Notes under the pieces: model-generated
Seen by the model: the letters and a program-made list of their open reading frames with translations, nothing else
The model's database searches: none
Told to the model about the DNA's origin: nothing
Source of the DNA: Phallusia mammillata
Taxonomy: Eukaryota > Chordata > Ascidiacea > Phlebobranchia > Ascidiidae
DNA: 64,000 nucleotides
Assembly: GCA_003260075.1 (NCBI GenBank)
Contig: QLIY01000719.1
Span: forward strand, 1 to 64,000
Direction of reading: 5' to 3'
Translations under genes and position numbers: made by a program
In this document: positions 1-12,700 of the stretch, piece by piece
Numbering within the stretch: the first letter of the stretch is position 1
How the letters are laid out: every line of letters begins with the position of its first letter

Positions 1-71
1 TGATGCTTTCAGCGTGCTACAGGCACCTGGTCAAAGATGCACTGTACCAGTCGCATTCGGTGTTATTTACC

Positions 72-108
72 CTGATGAAGGCGACCTGTATAGGACGTCG
101 AAACGTCG
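72..108 (+). ncRNA. Hammerhead-like ribozyme motif, minimal helix III variant
   Basis: The core CTGATGA is followed by one extra A, a GGCG...CGTC stem II, then GAAAC and GTC. Flanks 62-71 and 108-115 can pair as an interrupted stem I (CC/GG, TT/AA, ATT/AAT with single-base bulges). Helix III is reduced to about two base pairs, as in the variant hammerheads reported with Penelope-like retrotransposons, which cleave as dimers. No reverse transcriptase reading frame is visible nearby, so any parent element is lost or lies outside the window. Activity is inferred only. Confidence 0.5.
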
Positions 109-1519
109 GAATAAAATTACATTTGCCAGAAGAGCTCTGTAAACCTAAAACCCTATGTCTGCTATGAACTATGGACATCAAATATGCAAGCATTAAATTT
201 TAACTATCTGAGAGATTAAACAATATCAAAATAAAATTTAGTACCTTACCTTAAACAGTTTCCATCAGTTTCAACATCATTTCATCGTCTCCGAAATCTA
301 CTCCCTTCCAATATTTTCCTGCGAAACAAAAACAAAACAAACAGCAGAACTAGGAATTTCATAATAATCAAATACGATTACACAAAGTTAATTGTGCCAG
401 AATGCGAAAACAGGATAAGTGCACGTTTATACTGTATTCTCATGGGATGCATGTTTGGCCTACAAACTAATATAAATTATAACCGACTTACTGAATAACA
501 TTTAATTAATTTTTACTCGCCTGTTTTGTAAAGTTTCGTGTTGCGTTGTCACCGAAATCTTCTTTCTTATGGACGAAGTTTCAGAGGTGATCCAATCAAT
601 ACATCGGTGAACCTGAAACAAACAACCAACATCAGTAACTAGTTCGGAAGTGTGACGAACGTATTGCATACTTCTGAGCTTCGGGTGCTTTCAACTTTTT
701 CCAACAAGTCTCCGATATCTTGGGGGGGGGGGAGCTTTAGGTGCATTCGACTTTTTTCAACAAGTCTCCGATATCTTGAATTCATCGTCGTGAAACATCA
801 AACGTAGATCTGTAGTAAAAAAACAGGATCGGAGTTCAGTAAATGTAAGTGTGTATTAAAACAACAAATTAGGTGGCATATTCGACGTCAAGCCTCTGAT
901 TAATTATCTACTATAAACTGAAGGACGTCAAATATGCCTTAAATTATAACTACTCAAGCTGACAATTAAGAACACTTTAGCAACTTAACTTAAAATGTTT
1001 CCATTCGTTTCAACATCATTTCAACGTCTCCGAAATCAATTTCTTAAATGATTCCTTTGAAACAGAACAAAAGCAGAAATAGGAACTTCACAATAAGCAA
1101 ATACTATTTAACAAAGTTATTCATGCCAGCATGTGAATACATGATACGTGCACGTTTATACTGTATTCCCATGCTTGGCAGACAAACTAATTTAAATTAC
1201 ACCCAGCTACATAACTAACAGTAATACATTAAATTTTACTCGCCGTTAAGTTTCGTGTTGCGTTGTCGCCGAAGTCTTCTTTCTTATGGACGAAGTTTCA
1301 CAGGTCATCCAATCAATACATCGGTGAACCTGAAACAAATGAACCAAACATCAGTAACGTGTTTTGAAGTGTAACGAACGCAGTGCATACTCCTGAGCTT
1401 CGGGTGCTTTCAACTTTTTCCAACAAGTCTCCGAGGGGGGGGGGGTTAAACAAAGTTATTTATGCCAGCATGTGAATACAGGATAAGTGCACGTTTATAC
1501 TGTATTCCCATGCTTGGCA

Positions 1520-1603
<84 letters not shown>
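1520..1603 (+). repeat. Poly-G tract, 84 nt (probable assembly joint)
   Basis: An uninterrupted run of G. The flanking sequence repeats neighbouring array units (GTAACGTGTTTTGAAGTGTA on the right also occurs near 1355). The proline- or glycine-rich reading frames across this tract are meaningless. Confidence 0.9.
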
Positions 1604-1604
<1 letters not shown>

Positions 1605-4600
1605 AAACCAAACATCAGTAACGTGTTTTGAAGTGTAACGAACGCAGTGTATACTCCTGAGCTTCGGGTGCTTTCAACTTTTTCCAACAAGTCTCCGAGG
1701 GGGGGGGGCGGAACTAGGGATTTTACAATAAGCAACTACTAAGTTGTTACACAAAGCTAATTATGCCACATGCGAACACAGGATAAGTGCACGTTTATAC
1801 TGTATTCTCATGATAGGCCTGCAAACTAACTTAAATTAGAAACAACTTATTAAACAACATTAATAAGTCAATTTTTACTTCCCTTTTTTTGTACAGTCCA
1901 TGTTGCGTTGTCACCGAAGTTTTCTTTTGCATGGATGAAGTTCCAGAGGTCATCCAATCAATTTCCGAAGTCATCTGTAGAAAAAAAACAGGATCGGAAT
2001 ACAAGTGTATTTTTTAAACAAATAGTTTTGTTGCATATCTGACGCCATAAGCTTTCTGCAACTTAAAAACCAATGTCTGCTATGAACTGATGGACGTCAA
2101 ATATGCAAGCATTAAATTTTAACTATCTGAGAGATTAAACGACATTAAACTAAAATTTAGTACCTTAACTTAAACAGTTTCCATCCGTTTCAACATCGTT
2201 TCCAAAATTCACTCTCTTCCAATATCTTCCTGCGAAACAAAAACAAAACAAACAGAAGCACTAGGAATGTCACAATAAGTAACATTTATAACACAAAGGT
2301 AATTATGTCAGCATACGAATACAGGATAAGTGCACGTTTACACTGTATTCTCATGCTTGCCTTACAAACTAATTAAAATTACGATTAACCAAACGGTATT
2401 AATAAATTTATTTTTACTGGCCTGTTTTTGTAAAGTTTTGGGTTGCGTACTAGTCACCGAAGTCTTCTTTCTTATGGACGAAGTTTCAGAGGTCATCCAA
2501 TCTAGACATAGCTGAACCTGAAACAAACAACCAACATTAGTAACTTGTTTGGAAGTGTAGTAAATACAGTGCATACTCCCGAGCTTCGGGTGCATTTCCC
2601 TTTTTTCAACAACTCTGCGATATCTTGGATTCATCATTGTGAAACATCAAACGTAGATCTGTAGTAAAAAAAAACAGGATCGGAGTTCAGTGAATGTAAG
2701 TGTGTATTAAAACAACAAATCATGTGCAATATTTGACGTCAAGCCTCTGATTATCTATATATCTTTCTGCAACTTTAAAGCTAATGTCTGCTATAAACTG
2801 AAGGACGTAAAATATACCTTAAATTCTAACTACTCCAGCTGACAATTAAGAACACTTTAACAACTTAACCTAAAATGTTTCCATTCCTTTCGAACATCAT
2901 TTCATCGTCTCCGAAATCCACTCTTCTAACCTTTTCCTGCAAAACAAAAACAAAACAAACAGAAGCGCAACTAGGAACTTCACAATAAGCAAATACTATT
3001 ACACAAAGCTAATTATGCCAGCATGTGAATACAGAATAAGTGCACGTTTACACTGTATTCTTATGCTTGGCCTACAACCCAACTTAAATTATACCCAACT
3101 AAATAAATAAGGGGGGGGGGAACAGGATAAGTGCACGTTTATACTGTATTCTCATGCTTGGAATACAACCCAACTTAAATTATACCCAACTAAATAAATA
3201 ACATTATTAAATTTATTTTTACTCGCCTATTTTGTAAAGTTTCTTGTCAACGAGTCTTCGCATCATCGTCATCCAACATCAAACGTGAATCTGTAGCAAG
3301 AAAAAACAGGATCAGAATTCAAGTGTATTTCTTTAAACAAATAGTTTTGTCGCATATTTGACGCTAAGCTTTCTGCAACTTAAAAACCTATGTCTGCTAT
3401 AAACTGATGGACGTCAAACAAGCAAGCATTGAATTTTTACTATCTGAGAGATTAGACGACAGTTAAAATAAACTTTAGTAACTTAACCTCAATAGTTTCC
3501 ATCCGTTTCATCGTTTCATTGTCTCCGAAATCTACTACCTTCCAACATTTTCCTGCGAAACAAAAACATAACAAACAGAAGCAGAACTAGGAATTTCACA
3601 ATAAGCAACTATTATTACACAAAGTTAATTATGCCAGGATGCGAAAACAGGATAAGTGCACGTTTATACTGTATTCCCATGCTTGGCATACAAACTAATT
3701 TAAATTATAACCGACATACTGAATAACATATAATNCATCCAACATCCAACGTAGATCTGTAGCAAAAAAAAGGATCGGAGTTCAATATGTTGATTTGTAT
3801 TCTAGCTGTTCCAGTAGAAAAAATAAGCTAAACAACAATAAACAAAACTTCAGTGACCTAACTTAGAATGTTCCGATTCGTTTCAACATCGTTTCATCGT
3901 CTTCGAAATCCACTCCTCAAATATATTCCTTTAAAACAAAAACAAAACAAACAGAAGCAGAACTGGGGACTTTACAATAAGTAACATTAACTATGACAAA
4001 AATCTACTTATGCCAGGATGTGAATACAGGATAAGTGCACGTTTATACTGTATTCTCATGCTTGGTCTACAAACTAATTTAAGTTATACCCAACTAAATA
4101 ACTAACAGTAATACATTAAATTTTACTCGCCTTTTTTGTAACGTTTCTTGTCAACAAGTATTCCAATTATCGTCATCCAACATCAAACGTGAATCTGTAG
4201 CAAGAAAAAACAGGATGGGGGGGGGGGATAAACGTAAAACAAATATATTGTATATTTCGGTGTCAGTGCAGAAGTAAACAGGCGTGCACCCAAGGGGGGG
4301 GGGGATTACAACCCAACTTAAATTATACCTAACTAAATAAATAACATTAATAAATTTATTTTTACTCGCCTTTTTTGTAACGTTTCTTGTCAACAAGTCT
4401 TCCAATCATCGTCATCCAACATCAAACATGAATCTGTAGCAAGAAAAAACAGGATCAGAATACAAGTGTATTTCCACAAAAATAGTTTTGTCGCATATTT
4501 GACGCCAAGCTTTCTGCAACTTAAAAACCTATGTCTGCTATAAACTAATGGACGTCAAACAAGCATGCATTAAATTCTAACTATCTGAGAGATTAAACAA

Positions 4601-5474
4601 TATTAAACTAAACTTCAGTAACTTAACCTTAATAGTATCCATCAGTTTCAGTATCATTTCATCGTCTTCTATCCACTCTCTTCAATATTTCCCTGCGAAA
4701 CAAAAACAAAACAAACAGAAGCAGAACTGGGAATTTCACAATTAGCAACAATTATTACACTAAGCTAATTATGCCCACATGTGAAAACAGAATAAGTGCA
4801 CGTTTATACTGTATTCTCATGCTTGGCCTAAAAACTAATTTAAGGTATACCCAACAAAATGAATAACATTATTAAAATAATTTTTACCCGCCTGGGGGGG
4901 GGGGAATTATACCCAACAAAATGAATAACATTATTAAAATAATTTTTACCCGCCTGTTTTTGTAACGTTTCTTGTTGCGTCGTCAAATCATCGTCATCCA
5001 ACATCAAACGTTAATCTGTAGCAAGAAAAAACAAAATCAATTCAATGTATTTTTTAAACAAATAGTTTTGTCGCATATTTGACGCCAAGCTTTTTGGAAC
5101 TTAAAAATCTATGTCTGCTATAAACTGATGGACGTCAAATATGCAAGCATTAAATTCTAACTATCTGAGAGATTAAACGATATCAAAATAAACTTTAGTA
5201 ACTTAACCTCAATAGTTTCCATCCGTTTCATCGTCTCCGAAATCTACTCTCTCCCAACATTTTACTGCGAAACAAAAACAAAACAAACAGAAGCAGAACT
5301 AGAAATTTCACAATAAGCAACTAGGCCTACTATTAAGTTTACAAAAAGCTAAATATGCCAGCATGTAAATACAGGATAAGTGCACGTTTATACTGTATCC
5401 CAACTTAACATACAACCCAACTTAAATTACACCCAACTAAATAACTAACATTAATACATTATTTTTTTACTCGC

Positions 5475-5761
5475 CTTTCTTTGTAAAGTTCCATGTTGCG
5501 TCGTCTTTATCAAGGACATACGACGACCTGCAACAAAATGACCCAACAGCAGTACGGTGCACTTAATAAATTAATAAATTTGAAACAAATCAATTGTATA
5601 TTTCGGTGTCAGTGCAGAAGTAAACAGGCGTGCACCCAAGTCGACGTTTGTACAGACACCGAACAAGTTAAGTTTCAGCTCAGAATTTACCTGCAAATTC
5701 TTCATTGGAAGTCTTTTTTCGGTCAGTCTCACGTCAACAAGGCCACGTTCACCAACACTTG
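5475..5761 (-). other. Two candidate exons upstream of the tandem array
   Basis: On the - strand, 5691-5761 lies between a TTTAG acceptor and a GTAAAT donor and reads SVGERGLVDVRLTEKRLPM. Next, 5475-5527 lies between a GTTGCAG acceptor and a GC donor (AAAG|GCGAGT) and reads RRMSLIKTTQHGTLQRK. Its end matches segment B of the array (TTQHETLQ). They may be the 5' exons of the array gene, or of its non-repeated ancestor. No start codon exon was found and the product is not recognised. Confidence 0.3.
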
Positions 5762-5769
5762 CTAAAGAA

Positions 5770-5892
5770 AGAATGGCCGATCAAACGAACCCAAGGTATG
5801 TGGCCTCATTTTTTTCTTTTTCTTTCGACCAATCACAGCGCTTGATTTTGAAACGTCACGTTGGCGCTCTTCAACTGACCAATGGCAGAGGC
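5770..5892. promoter_or_regulatory. CCAAT-box region, possible promoter
   Basis: Two CCAAT boxes in the same orientation (GACCAATCACAG near 5828 and GACCAATGGCAG near 5876) sit about 48 bp apart beside a CGTCACG motif. They lie just upstream, in the - direction, of the candidate exons leading into the tandem array. A + strand ATG at 5773 followed by a GTATGT donor is an alternative reading. No TSS evidence is available. Confidence 0.3.
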
Positions 5893-8455
5893 TGTGTTGC
5901 GGCAATTAGTGAATTGCTTCAAGTAGAGTTGATAACTGCGATAGGCAAAACCCTGAAACACTCAATTGTGTTTTATTTCAAACTGGCGTGTCGTGGCATG
6001 ACCTGATTGGTGCTTGTGACACAACAGCTCTTGCCGGAAGCTGCAGAACGTCTTGCAAGAAGTTTTATTTAAAACAAACCATTTTACTGCAAATAACAAC
6101 TGCATTGGACATTGACATTCATTTAAAACTGTTATTTTTGACTCTTCGTCCTTAAAATATAATATAACAAGGAAAATTTCCCGTGAAACCATATTAGGCC
6201 TAGAACGGGGTAGTTTGTTATATTATGCGACATATTCTGTAGTGTCAAATGTGAATAGTTTATACGTAGGCCTACGTGTATCTACATAACCATTGTCTTT
6301 AAGCAATTAATTGAATATTACAAACTATTCTTCGAAGTGGACTTGTAAAAACGTAGCAAAGAAAACGCAACACTTGTAACGACAGATTTAAGGTTGCGTT
6401 AAAAAGTAGTAATAAACCTTAACACACCTCAAATTGAAGTCAGCTTCCATGCAATCGGAAACCAAGATATGATAATGGTCATTTGCAGCAAAATTCGTAA
6501 GATCCAATTAGGTTAAGTTGCACTTTGCAGTTTTCTTGATTTGCATCTAAACAAAGTGGAGGTTTAAGTCCTAATATTCCATTGACGTACAACTTAAAGT
6601 TCCACATAAACTTGAATCTATTTAGCCTATGCTATTGTTAAATCCCAAATGGCCAATGTCGCAATGTCGCAATGAATCAAACAACATTAAATATAAATAT
6701 CAATACTACCCAATCAGTATTAAATTAAGTGGAAATAAAGAAAACAAACAGATTTATTTGAAGCTTACTTACTGATTGGTCACAGTCCAGCGATCGCAAA
6801 TATAACATCGCCAAATAAATACGATCCGTTCATAAACAACACAGTTTGGCGTACTGATTAGGGATGCGTCTCAATATTTTTGGTACATATAAATAACACA
6901 AAATAATACGCCACGAATGGATGACATCATTGTTGGTGTTTTTTAAAAATATTTTTTTAAAGTTTAAAAAAATCCTTGACTTCTAAATAAGTTTAGTTCA
7001 TGTACCTTGTGATTAATGGTAAACAGCCTAATGGATTCTTATCAACCGGTTACCAGAACATATCAAGTAAAATCAACATAGAATATTTTAAAAATTTAGT
7101 TATAATTGTTGATAACTAATTATATTACTTAGCATAACACAACATTTTTATTCGTCTTTACTGAAACACTTTCAGGCAGTTTTAAATGATTATCTGGCAT
7201 TTAAAATAATCTAATTATTAATTTGTAAATATATTCAGTCATTTTGCCTGACATCTTATGGTAAACGGTTAATTGCGTGTAACACCGTAAACCAGAACAT
7301 TAAGGTGCAATCCTGGCAAAAAATCATTTTTACGTAGTTAATTTTTTCTTTGTGGGTAACGCATAAGACTCGAAACGGGTGAAGTTCAAAATCTCTAAAC
7401 AATTAAAACCTACTCCTTTAAAATTAAACTTAAACAACGAAAATGTTACCGTACCTTCCGGAAAAACAAATAGATCGTTTCACATAACTTCCTGTCTGAC
7501 ATCCTTCAAAAAACAAAAAAAAACACAAAGAAAATTTGTAAAATCGTATTCTAATCACTCATCGACAGCAAACTGTTCCGTTGCCGGTTCCGTCGTAGTT
7601 CACACGACACCGGTGACGCAGTCGGTGATGTTAATTTCAGACACAAACAAAAATCGAAGAATAAAATGTGTAAAAAAAATGTGAAAAAACGATGTAAATG
7701 ATGTGATAAACCGATAACTTTGTAGCTAGAAACTACAAACGACGAAAATGGCAGTTTGTACAATTTTATCTAATAATGGTCCCTGATAAGTCGGGTTTTA
7801 GTGTTTAAAAAATGATATTAGTTTTTGTCTATTAATGCAACCGTCGATGAAGACAAATAAAAGCGGGAAAAATTTGCTGTAGATTAATTTTTGTGTTGTA
7901 TCAAAACCAATTGGAGCCACACATGTTATTCAAATCAAAACTTGTACAAGCCTACACAAATCAGTAGCCAAAAAAGAAACATTAAGAGGACAAAACTGAT
8001 GCAAACAACACATCAAAAGCAGCAGTTATTCCTAATTGAACAAAATATATTTCTAAATTCATGTAAACTTCTAACGTTATGCGTCAGCAACTTTGAAATA
8101 GAATGTTGTACACAGTGCCATTTTGCTTACAAGTCAAGACCAACAACATGCTCTCAAGACCAAATTATATCAAAGGTATTTACTGTTTGACCAAGCAGAA
8201 AAGGATATAAATTTCGAAAAGGCTAATGCTGTTTTTTGACATAAAATTCATTTGTTTGAAAAAGCATTAAACTGATATTGTCAGTAAATTTAATCAGCAC
8301 TGGCGGAATGAGAAATTTATCTGACATTGCTGTTTAGCGCACACATGGCACAACGTACTTCAAAAAACTGAAATCGAAAATATGGAAATGACATCACAAA
8401 TATCCCGCAATTTTTAAGTTTCCACGTGTGTGAAAAGCAGCACCTTTATCCAACA
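5893..8455. other. Intergenic stretch with nothing recognisable
   Basis: AT-rich sequence with scattered short reading frames that lack splice context or family resemblance. I see no RNA gene, TIR element or conserved domain in it. Confidence 0.6.
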
Positions 8456-8490
8456 ACACCACACACACACACACACACAACACAACACAC
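8456..8490. repeat. (CA)n microsatellite
   Basis: Nine uninterrupted AC dinucleotides (8461-8478) flanked by imperfect ACACA/CAACAC extensions. Confidence 0.95.
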
Positions 8491-8820
8491 TAACAAACCA
8501 AGCAAAAACGGCCGCGTCCTCTACTTCGCTATGTACAGACCGAGTTTAGGTGCTACAGTGACAGAATGAACATTGAACAAAGGGAACAGGGTTGGGTAAG
8601 GCAGTGATGCGCCAAAAATAATGGAACCACCACATTAGTAGATTGGCGCCCAGCGATAAAATGAACTTAGCGTCTTAACGAGTGATTTCGCTACAGCGAG
8701 AAGACCTTGCAGTTGTTATATACAGTGGCAGGTTTCATATCGAATGAAATCGGGTGGCATCAGTACACATTACATCAAATCGTCGGGATTGTTAAACATA
8801 CAACAGACGATCCGCTAGTG

Positions 8821-9014
8821 CAGTGGTTCCCAACCGTGGAGGAATTTACTTTAATTGTTACATGTGGTTTGAAAATATACGCTTAAGCTATGGAAATATA
8901 ACCTATAAACTTGATAAAAGCCCAATCTTAAATGATCCTTGTATTAGCATGCCATGTAGAAAATGTTTTGAATTGTTCAGGGAGGAATTCGTCGATAAAG
9001 GTTGGAAACCACTG
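8821..9014. mobile_element. Short hAT-type MITE
   Basis: The terminal inverted repeats CAGTGGTTCCCAACC (left) and GGTTGGAAACCACTG (right) match the common hAT terminus. There is no transposase. The 8 bp on either side do not match, so the target duplication is eroded or the ends are off by a few bases. The only reading frame inside (8823-9041) is an accident of the element. Confidence 0.65.
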
Positions 9015-9421
9015 TGCATTTACCTTAAAAGAACTTTTTAAGCATGCTTTTCCGTGTAAACACCAGTAGACCAAAAATTGGCTTGTAGGAATGGAATGTT
9101 AACAAAACCAAGGGGTCCTAGTTTTGAAAATTGTCGAGAGGTAAACAAGAGAAAGCCTCTGGTTTAGAACAGGGTCGATGTTTTTTCTTTGCACTTTACA
9201 CGGCCAGCATTATAGCCACAAATGTATTTTTGACTTTCCTCAATTTGTGTAATATTCACATAAAAATACAGTCAGTTTGACCTGTTGATTGCAGTAACCA
9301 ACCGCACTGTAAGATTCACCAGGCGAACAACTTAATTGTTTTCAACAGCAGTGCTTGGTCCACAAGGCCGGGATTAAGAAATCCCAAACAAACTTAACCG
9401 ACAAAAGAGCATTCAGTCGGG

Positions 9422-9444
9422 TGACGTCATTATGCGTGACGTCA
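9422..9444. promoter_or_regulatory. Twin full CRE palindromes
   Basis: TGACGTCA occurs at 9422-9429 and again at 9437-9444 (start-to-start spacing 15 bp), the classic CREB/ATF site. They lie about 330 bp beyond the GIGYF stop codon, so the gene they serve is unclear. Confidence 0.5.
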
Positions 9445-9610
9445 TGCACGGTTTTGATTCGCGTTATCGTTTTTGTTTGACGTGAACAACGATGAATGAA
9501 TTTTACACCTATTTTGAACTGGACCTCGGATATTTTGTACAATTTCGGCGGCATTTTAGGTCCTCTATCACCGCCACACAGTGAAAGACCAGCGGCTGCG
9601 CGGCCAGCCC

Positions 9611-9612
<2 letters not shown>

Positions 9613-9674
<62 letters not shown>
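9613..9674 (+). repeat. Poly-G tract, 62 nt
   Basis: An uninterrupted G run in the presumed 3' UTR of GIGYF. Poly-proline and poly-glycine frames through it are artefacts. Confidence 0.9.
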
Positions 9675-9675
<1 letters not shown>

Positions 9676-9776
9676 CGATATTACGCGCTATTGTCTTGAT
9701 GCCGTTCGGCCGCGAGCATGCCATTGCATCGACAGTTTGTTTCGGCTTTTGCCAGGTTTTGTTGCCCGATTTCCCA

Positions 9777-12700
9777 TCAACCGTCGTTAGGAGTCTCGAT
9801 CTCACCCATATTGACGCGGTTCGACGCTGCATTAACGGAGAAACCTGGAAAATAAAAGTAGATTTAAATGTAAAAGTCATCCAAGGTCACTAAAATACGA
9901 CCTACATACACATAACACTTATTAGTTATTCTTAAAATTTTCAGCAAGTAAGGATATTCTCATGTTGCCTATTTAACATTACCAGACATTTTAAACTTTT
10001 AAAAATATAAAAGCCCACATCCAATTTCGCTTGTGAAACCAAGTATATGTTACGACAAAAACAACTACAGTAAAGCTCGGTTAAAACGGAGTCGGTAAAT
10101 CCGGATCTTCGCCTAATTCGGACAAAACTTGAGGTACAAATAGTGTGTCAATCGTCCTTAGGATTTTAAGATATACATATATATATATTATACCTTAAAA
10201 GCATCAACAAAATCTGTAAGAAAAATAACACATCAAAAGCTGTACGCGAGGTCTCTGTGTAAATTGACCTCAGTTGAGTAAAAACAAGACATGCAACCTG
10301 GTGGACAAAACATTTGTTCAATTTCTTCACACTTACCAAGAATACTGGGGTCAACTTTCTGCAGTTTTTTCTGCTTTCGCTTTCCCCTTTTTGTGCTTCC
10401 TGTCACAAATTCCCCTTCGTCATCGAGTCCAACAGAACCAGGCGGTGTGGGAGCGGTCTGATTCCAACCAGGCACCACCGAATGTACCGACTGACTCTGG
10501 GAAACATATTTGTCATAATTGAAAATTGAAAGAGTTGTAAATGATTTTACCAACCGATTTGTCCGGTTACCAACGTTAATGGCTTTTTATTCTTTTTTTA
10601 AATGTGGTAGAATATTTTGCATGTTTATATTTGGAGCAATTACCACATATGTTGGCTGATTTTATAAAACTAACTACAATAGAACCGCATATGCAACAGG
10701 GCAAAGGCAAATCATTTTCAGTTTAATTGATGTTTACCCAGAATTTTAAATCAACACAACAGTTTTTGCGTGCCAAACTTTATGTTACAGAACCTGAAAA
10801 CCAAAGTAGGAAATTGTAATCAGAAATATACACACCTAAATAATAACGACTTGAACTGAATGCACAGGTACTTTCATATATGTCACCTTTTGCAAATAGT
10901 TAAGTGTAATTGCAACATTGCTGCAACTAAAGCCTTACATAACGACACAAAACCAGAAGCCCTTTTACACAAACTATTAACTTGGTTGTTTCTTACCGTT
11001 GGTGGATTTTGTTGTTGCTTTTTTTGCGCTTGTTGTTTTTGTGCCTGTTGCGGGGGGGGGGTACAAAACCAGAAGCTCTTTTACACAAACTATTAACTTG
11101 GTTGTTTCTTACCGGATTTTGTTGTTGCTTTTTTTGCGCTTGTTGTTTTTGTGCCTGTTGCTGTTGTTGTTGTTGTTTCTTCATGGCCGACCGCTGCTGT
11201 AGAAACGCCTCAGCAAAGTCCCGCGCGTCTTTCGTTTCTCCCAGGTACGATGTGACGTAATCCTTGACGTCATAAGGCGATTCGACGTCACGCAGAAAAG
11301 CAACAAAGGTGGGAACTAAGAAAACAAAAAAATGTTGGGTGAAAGTTGACAAAGTAGGATGAAAATAGAAGGAGTCGTTAAGTTTTTGTTCAAACATATT
11401 ATATACGAAGCCAGTTAATCGCATAATTCATTTAATTGCATAGAATCCGCATATTCCAACCGTAGTCTTTGTTTCAAAAAAAATCTGTTTATCGGATAAT
11501 CTGGGTAACTGGACAAAAAGGTTGCCAAATTCAGTATGCGTTTAACCGGATCGCATAAAGTGTGGCATCCTAAAGGAGGCATCTTATGTAAAATTTAACA
11601 CTTGGGCGTTTGTCCGACCTAATAACACTGTAGTTTTCCTGATTTTCACCAATGTATTGCACAACTCTAGCCATAATAAAGCCAGTTTAATGAAAACAGT
11701 GGTTCTCACCATCCAAGTTTGAAGCAGCTGGCATTTGCTTGATCTGAGCGTCACACCAAGCCACGAATGGATCTTGTGTGCTCTGTTGTTGCTGTTGTTG
11801 TTGGAACAATGCCATCACACTGTTGTCCTCAGCATTTCCACCACCACTACCACCTCTGCTCTTCCCACGGGATTGCTACAGGAAAAGTTGTTCACTCTTA
11901 TAAGCGAGGTTACAATACACTTAGAAATGCATGAACTTTTCATTACTATCAAATCAACGTCTATTCGTCAAGCTGGTGTAATATGTAGTCTAAAGAATGT
12001 TTTCGAAACCTGTGAATATTGGGGAAGCTTCTTACAAAATAAGATACTTAAGTGCCATAAATTTGTACAAACAATCCGTTTTTGTACCAAATTAAAAATT
12101 GGTATCACTGTGTTGTATTTTTTTATCATTGTATAACAGCACAAGCATTTTGCCAAGATTTGATTTTTGTGATTAATTGCTATATTTTCTAAACCAATAA
12201 AAGGCTACAGTTTAGGCTTCAGTACACAATGGATATGAATTTGCAAACTAACCGTAAAACAACAATTGTCTGTATTTAGGAAATATTTTAAGAAACCCAC
12301 CTTAGTTTGTTGTCGGGCAGCTGCCTGCTGTGGTTGCTGTTGCTGTTGTTTTCGTGCCTGATTGCTTTGTGCTTGTTGTTGTTCCCAAAATGATTGTTGT
12401 TGTTGCTGCTGCTGTTGTTGTTGAAATGATTGTTGTCCCCACACAGAGCTCCCTGTTGTCTGTCTTCCACCCCATGCTGCTGCTGCTTGGATACTTAAGT
12501 CAGGTTTCTGCTGAACCTAAACACACAGGAGGAATAAAAATCCAAGGAAACCCTAATGCAGTGGTTCTCAAACTTTGACTGTTGCCCCTTAAAAGTATAT
12601 TTTGGGCCTTGTAAGGACTGTACCTGATTCTGTTGCTGCATCTGTGCTATTCTCTGCTTTCGAGCTTCTTCCATTTGAATTTCCATGAGGGATAATGGCC

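Larger units (their letters stand above)
1..5540 (-). repeat. Degenerate tandem array of ~0.65 kb units with exon-like segments
   Basis: About eight diverged copies of one unit follow each other. A landmark segment (GATAAGTGCACGTTTATACT) recurs near 412, 1141, 1780, 2322, 3031, 3649, 4027, 4789 and 5373. Read on the - strand, each unit has three segments bounded by splice-like signals. Segment A (e.g. 257-320) reads YWKGVDFGDDEMMLKL. Segment B (e.g. 517-612, 2421-2516) reads IDWMTSETSSIRKKTSV in at least four copies and ends in a GC-type donor (CAG|GCGAGT). Segment C (e.g. 740-825) follows a CTACAG acceptor. A and B keep one open frame in several copies, but C shifts frame between copies and one A copy carries an 8-nt deletion, so coding function is unproven. 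The family is not recognised. It could be an exon-duplicated lineage gene, its pseudogenic tail, or a satellite. Short G runs (722, 1435, 1699, 3111, 4217, 4303, 4895) interrupt it at duplicated ends. Confidence 0.6.

Noticed and set aside
2170..2234. Segment A reading DVETDGNCL, like an OTU protease motif
   Set aside because: It appears only after an 8-nt deletion in one copy; other copies read a different frame.
5773..6006. 77-codon + strand frame starting MADQTNPR
   Set aside because: The ATG is followed at once by a GTATGT donor and the remaining frame has no family resemblance; kept only as part of the promoter note.
9496..9893. Poly-glycine and poly-proline reading frames through the 62-nt G run
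   Set aside because: They are translations of a homopolymer in the GIGYF 3' UTR; the same applies at 1520, 18721, 52691 and 62286.
12556..12620. CAGTGGTTCTCAAACTTTG, a hAT-like left end
   Set aside because: No inverted partner or target duplication found before the adjacent exon.
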